From the NCBI GenBank assembly GCA_945892755.1, contig CAMDDO010000035.1, positions 1 to 32,592 of the forward strand: a stretch of 32,592 bases of DNA, written 5' to 3'. Both the position numbers and the translations under genes were made by a program. This stretch comes from Rhizobium sp. Q54. Its GTDB lineage: Bacteria > Pseudomonadota > Alphaproteobacteria > UBA828. Each line of letters opens with the position of its first letter. The first letter of the stretch is position 1. The notes under the pieces are model-generated. The model did not search any database and was not told where the DNA came from. It saw only the letters and a list, made by a program, of their open reading frames with translations. Shown here in pieces: positions 25,923 through 32,592 of this stretch.

Positions 25923-26899
25923 ACGAACAGGCGTTCGTTTTCGAGCCCGGCATAGAGCCCCGCCACGAACTCGCCATAGCCGTTGTAAAGCAAAGTCGGG
26001 CGGGTTTCGTCGAGACCGAGGACTCGTTCGGTCGCCTGGCTCCAGCGCGGATGCGGTACTTCGGGGTTCACATTCGCCCAGAAGCCATATTCCGATTCCA
26101 CCAATTTGGTCCAAAACGAGACGGGATAGCTCTCCTCGAAGCTGAAGCGCACGATGCCTTTGACGTGCTTGAAGCCATATTTCCACGGCACGGCGAGCCT
26201 GAGCGGCGCACCGTTCTGTTTCGGGATCGGCTTGCCGTAATAGCCGGTCGCGATGAAGGCGAGTTCGTTGGTCGCTTCCGCGATGGTCAGGCTGTCCGTA
26301 TAAGGCCAGGGATACCAGAACTGGCGCTGACCGCTCGCAACGTCGGGATTTTGGAACGTGGTCATCACCAGATACTTGGCCGAGCCGAGCGGTTTGGCGA
26401 GCTCGACCAGCGCCTTGAGCGGGAAGCCGCTATAGGGCACGGCGATCGACCAGGCCTCGACGCAGCGATGGCGATAGAGCCGCTCTTCGAGCGGCATCTG
26501 ACGCAACAGATCGTCGATCGCGATGGTGAGCGGCTTTTCGACCAGCCCGGCGATCTCCACGGTCCATGGGCGGATCGGCAGAGCCTGCGCGTCCTTCCAA
26601 ACACCCTTAGTCGAGCCGAATTCATAGTAATTGTTGTAGCGGGTGGCGACCTCTTCCGGCGTGATCGGGCGGTCGAGCGCGTAGCGCTCATTGCGCTTGA
26701 CCGGATAGAGCGATGCCGAGGGATCGACCTCTTCCTTGGCGTCTTCGCTGTGCGCCCCGATCGACCCGAGGGCGCTCGCGCCCGCGAGCGCGACGCCAAA
26801 ACCAGCCGCTTTCAGCACGGCCCGCCGGTTCCAGAAAACCGCTTCCGGGGTCGCCGCCGATTCGGGCAATTCCCAGCCGCGTCTGCGTTTGATCAGCAT
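25919..26899 (-). CDS. msrP: protein-methionine-sulfoxide reductase catalytic subunit MsrP
   Basis: A periplasmic molybdopterin enzyme of 326 aa (YedY) that repairs oxidised methionines in envelope proteins. It has a twin-arginine type signal ([21 protein letters not shown], Arg25-Arg26). Cys146 in [19 protein letters not shown] is the molybdenum ligand. Other family blocks are [14 protein letters not shown] and [20 protein letters not shown] lies about 9 nt before the ATG. Its usual haem-membrane partner msrQ is not next to it; the downstream gene is an HAD hydrolase overlapping by 4 nt. Electron supply would need an unlinked MsrQ or another donor. Confidence 0.94.
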   Translation of the reverse strand: MLIKRRRGWELPESAATPEAVFWNRRAVLKAAGFGVALAGASALGSIGAHSEDAKEEVDPSASLYPVKRNERYALDRPITPEEVATRYNNYYEFGSTKGVWKDAQALPIRPWTVEIAGLVEKPLTIAIDDLLRQMPLEERLYRHRCVEAWSIAVPYSGFPLKALVELAKPLGSAKYLVMTTFQNPDVASGQRQFWYPWPYTDSLTIAEATNELAFIATGYYGKPIPKQNGAPLRLAVPWKYGFKHVKGIVRFSFEESYPVSFWTKLVESEYGFWANVNPEVPHPRWSQATERVLGLDETRPTLLYNGYGEFVAGLYAGLENERLFV

Positions 26900-27051
26900 G
26901 ATGTCGGACCTCCGCGTCCCGTCGCGCCATGGCGAAGCCGGCGCGTGCTGTGCCTTGAGATAAGGCGACGGTCGATCACCGGCAAATCAAGCCCGCGTGA
27001 CGGGTTATTGAACGGAGCGCGCCTGCGCGTCTCGAACCCGGCGAAACCGCT

Positions 27052-30569
<3,518 letters not shown>

Positions 30570-30607
30570 GCCGGGCGCCCGGGTCATGCCGATCGGCGCG
30601 GCCGCGC

Positions 30608-30961
30608 TCAGGGCTCGAGCGTATAATTCTCGAGCGAGCAGAGGTCGACGCCGACCTCTTCCATCAGCGAGCCATCGGCGACCACGAAACGAATGTCGTA
30701 GAGGCAAGTCCTGTCGCTCCCCGCGACGCTGATCTCGGCGGCGGCGCCGGCCGCGACGCGATCGGCATCGAGCAAATCGTCGCCCCAGCTGTCTTCGAGG
30801 CTCGGACTGACATAGAGCGCGGTGAGATCGTAGTCGGAGGCATTGCGCAGCTTGAAGGTCAACGCCGTGCCAGCGGCCGCGACGCTCGGCAAGACGGCGA
30901 CGCAAGCGAGCGCCGCCGCGCTGAGCGTCGTGCTCCACAATTTCGTGTCTGATTTCTTCAT
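30608..30961 (-). CDS. small secreted protein of a conserved family with unknown role
   Basis: A 117-aa exported protein with a signal peptide (MKKSDTKLW, hydrophobic core, SVAAAG, to about residue 30). The mature part has LTFKLRNASDYDLTALYVSPS, then SWGDDLL, then CLYDIRFVVADGSLM, ending VDLCSLENYTLEP. This layout of a short beta-rich domain with ALYVSPS, WGDD and two Cys is familiar from small alphaproteobacterial proteins sometimes mislabelled argininosuccinate lyase. No enzyme activity is likely. ATG 30961 has AGGA 8 nt upstream and is preferred over ATG 30991. It is convergent with uvrB and transcribed alone. Confidence 0.75.
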   Translation of the reverse strand: MKKSDTKLWSTTLSAAALACVAVLPSVAAAGTALTFKLRNASDYDLTALYVSPSLEDSWGDDLLDADRVAAGAAAEISVAGSDRTCLYDIRFVVADGSLMEEVGVDLCSLENYTLEP

Positions 30962-31145
30962 GGCGGGATTCCTGTTGGCGGCGAGCACCATTGGCCTCGT
31001 TTCCGAGGATTGGCACCGTTCTAGCCGCTCTCGATTGCCTAAAGGTTAAGCTCGGGCAACCAAATTGGTGTGGTCGCGCCGCCGGCTTGAGTGCCGGTCG
31101 CTAAGTCGTCAGGATGCGCCCGATCGATCCGAGGCCCGACCGTTC

Positions 31146-31925
31146 ATGACCCTGTCCACCACGGAAAGCCTGCCCAAAGTCGCCTTGGTTACCGGCGGTG
31201 CGCGCCGCATCGGCCGCGCCATCGTCGAGACGCTTGCGAATCTCGGCTTCGCGGTCGCCATTCACCACCACCGCTCGGCCGATGAGGCCAAGACGCTGGT
31301 CGAGGCGATTCGAACGAAGGGCGGTCGGGCGATCGCGCTGAAGGCCGACCTCTCGGACGAATCCGCCGTTGCGTCCCTCGTCCCGCAAGCCGAGCAGGCG
31401 CTGGGACCGCTTGGCCTCCTCGTCAACAACGCCTCGTTCTTCGAATACGACGCCGCGCTTAGTGCGACACGCGAAAGTTGGGACCGCCACATCGAGACCA
31501 ATTTGCGCGCACCGTTCGTGCTTATCCAGGCGTTCGCGCGCCGTCTACCCGCCGGCGCCGAGGGGGTCGTGGTCAATCTGATCGATCAGCGCGTCTGGAA
31601 CCTGACGCCGCACTTCCTGTCCTATACGGTCAGCAAGGCGGGTCTCTGGACCCTGACCCAGACGCTTGCCCTGGCGCTGGCGCCACGCATCCGCGTCAAC
31701 GCGATCGGCCCGGGGCCGACGCTGCCGAGCGCGCGGCAAACGCCGGCCCAGTTCGCGGCGCAGTGCGCGCGCATGCCGCTCAAACGCGGCGCGAGTACCG
31801 ATGAAGTGGCGCGCGCGGTGCGCTTCATCCTCGAGGCGCCATCGATGACCGGCCAGATGATCGCGCTCGACGGTGGGCAACACCTCGGCTGGTCGCCAAG
31901 CGCCGATGAGCGGATCGAAGAGTAA
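31146..31925 (+). CDS. folM: SDR-family pteridine reductase-like protein (FolM/PTR1-type)
   Basis: A 259-aa short-chain dehydrogenase. The cofactor motif reads TGGARRIG (16-23), the TGxxxRxG form typical of pteridine reductases rather than the ordinary TGxxxGIG. The active site is Asp147-x12-Tyr160-x3-Lys164 (NLIDQRVW ... YTVSK). Aspartate in place of serine is as in PTR1/FolM. The C-terminus has IRVNAIGPGPTLPS. It likely reduces dihydrofolate or dihydropterin with NADPH. ATG 31146 is chosen; an earlier ATG in frame (31065) adds unrelated residues. folB follows after 4 bp, which supports a pterin role. Confidence 0.82.
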   Translation: MTLSTTESLPKVALVTGGARRIGRAIVETLANLGFAVAIHHHRSADEAKTLVEAIRTKGGRAIALKADLSDESAVASLVPQAEQALGPLGLLVNNASFFEYDAALSATRESWDRHIETNLRAPFVLIQAFARRLPAGAEGVVVNLIDQRVWNLTPHFLSYTVSKAGLWTLTQTLALALAPRIRVNAIGPGPTLPSARQTPAQFAAQCARMPLKRGASTDEVARAVRFILEAPSMTGQMIALDGGQHLGWSPSADERIEE

Positions 31926-31929
31926 GGCG

Positions 31930-32349
31930 ATGCGCAAGCCCGCCAAACGCCCGCGCCCATCAAGCCGCGCGGCCGCGCCGATGGCTCTCGGCGTGCGCCA
32001 CGTCTTCGTGCGCGATCTCGTGCTCAAATGCCAGATCGGCGTGCACGCCCATGAGCGCGGCGGCGTGCAGCGCGTGCGGGTCAGCGTCGATCTCGAAGTC
32101 GCCGATGACCAGCCGGTGGAGGACGACATCCGCAATGTCGTCTCCTATGAAGACATCGTAACCGTGGTCAAGAGACAGATTACGGGCGACCATATCAACC
32201 TGGTCGAGACGCTCGCCGAACGGATCGCGGCGGCGTTGCTCAAGGATCGGCGCGTGCTCAAGGCGCGCGTCAGGGTCGAGAAGCTCGACGTCTTCGCCGA
32301 AGCTTCCGGGGTCGGAGTCGAGATCGTGCGGGCGCGCCGCGCACGCTGA
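31930..32349 (+). CDS. folB: dihydroneopterin aldolase
   Basis: A 139-aa FolB-fold enzyme converting dihydroneopterin to 6-hydroxymethyl-dihydropterin in folate synthesis. Features are VFVRDLVLKCQIGVHAHERG near 25-44, where the Glu after AH is the expected catalytic or pterin-binding residue; the strand QRVRVSVDLEV; VSYEDIVTVVKRQI; NLVETLAERIAAALL; and the closing VRVEKLDVF with its Lys. ATG 31930 has GAAGAG and AAGG sequences just upstream. An in-frame ATG at 31906 overlaps the SDR gene and has none. The basic N-terminal extension (RKPAKRPRPSSR) is unusual for FolB and may not be part of the fold. Confidence 0.9.
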   Translation: MRKPAKRPRPSSRAAAPMALGVRHVFVRDLVLKCQIGVHAHERGGVQRVRVSVDLEVADDQPVEDDIRNVVSYEDIVTVVKRQITGDHINLVETLAERIAAALLKDRRVLKARVRVEKLDVFAEASGVGVEIVRARRAR

Positions 32350-32538
32350 TGTTGAGATTGTTCACATAAGGCTGGGCGGCTCTGTGACCACCAAGCTACC
32401 CATGCGGGCAAACTCAACGCCGCCTAAAAACGTGTTTATTTTCACCCGCATTCCCCGAGTAACCCGCTGAGTTTGCTGTCCTGATGGCGGTATTTGTCAT
32501 ATAATTCATTGTGTTACAGGCGGAGAGGGACGGGTTTC
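32350..32538. other. gene-free stretch with two inverted repeats ahead of a transposase start
   Basis: No gene is visible. An inverted repeat GCAAACTCA (32408-32416) / TGAGTTTGC (32468-32476) and another TGCGGG / CCCGCA (about 32403 and 32445) surround an AT-rich stretch. A TATAAT (32500-32505) may be the -10 for the gene at 32539. The left end of an insertion sequence probably lies here, but its other end is outside the window. Confidence 0.4.
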
Positions 32539-32592
32539 ATGGATCACCCAGAGGGTGCGGGTTCCGGGCGGGGTGATCGGGTGGATTTCGAC
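32539..32592 (+). CDS. N-terminus of a probable IS1380-family transposase (partial)
   Basis: Eighteen codons run off the right edge: MDHPEGAGSGRGDRVDFD. GGAGAGGGA lies about 9 nt upstream of the ATG, a good ribosome site. A short disordered start leading to a VDFD segment is how many IS1380 transposases begin, just before their DRRVRLEF strand. Too little is present for certainty. If correct, an insertion sequence sits directly downstream of folB. Confidence 0.4.
   Translation, partial: MDHPEGAGSGRGDRVDFD

Noticed and set aside
30611-30634. Dyad GCTCGAG/CTCGAGC around a TATAAT
   Set aside because: It lies within the 3' coding end of the small secreted protein and nothing is transcribed from it in a sensible direction. 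Treated as chance.

Overview
This is a GC-rich window of ordinary bacterial chromosome. Gene families and order point to an alphaproteobacterium, probably near the Rhodospirillales. The evidence is an ECF sigma factor paired with a ChrR-type zinc anti-sigma factor, a DUF4864 protein, an ELM1-family (DUF1022) protein, a ppx-rlmE-guaB cluster, and trxB followed by a lysR gene. This is an inference from families; there is no rRNA here to confirm it.

Layout. (1) 1-1.64 kb, minus strand: the start of an anti-sigma gene, its ECF sigma factor and a secreted fasciclin-domain protein, which looks like a stress sigma module with a target. (2) 1.9-9.7 kb, plus strand: a compact beta-oxidation operon encoding acyl-CoA synthetase, thiolase, a FadN-type dehydrogenase/hydratase, acyl-CoA dehydrogenase and an HSDL2-like SDR. 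Most of its junctions overlap, and a hairpin closes it. (3) 9.7-11.9 kb: a secreted DUF4864 protein diverges from a two-subunit CoA-transferase/hydrolase of the GctAB/IpdAB type. (4) 11.9-19.4 kb, minus strand: an ABC-F ATPase, then, in transcription order, ppx, rlmE, guaB, a TPR protein and guaA. (5) 19.5-20.6 kb: tRNA-Gln(CUG), then a minus-strand pair of a small cytochrome c and a GNAT acetyltransferase. (6) 20.7-23 kb: an EamA exporter and an ELM1-family gene, once translationally adjacent, now split by a 301-bp non-coding inverted-repeat element. (7) 23-25.25 kb: trxB, lysR, then about 300 bp without a gene that holds a perfect LysR-type T-N11-A dyad and a run of hairpins ending in a strong terminator. 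I call this a candidate structured small RNA. (8) 25.3-32.3 kb: an HAD hydrolase overlapping msrP, aspartate aminotransferase, uvrB, a small secreted protein, and a pteridine-reductase-like SDR with folB. (9) The right edge carries the first 18 codons of what is probably an IS1380-type transposase.

The two most unusual items are the multi-hairpin RNA candidate at about 25053-25245, with its neighbouring LysR-type dyad, and the 301-bp MITE-like element at 21688-21988. The MITE contains two multi-tier internal stem-loops and inserted so exactly at a stop codon that the stop was preserved. No CRISPR array, prophage, defence system or secondary-metabolite cluster is visible.
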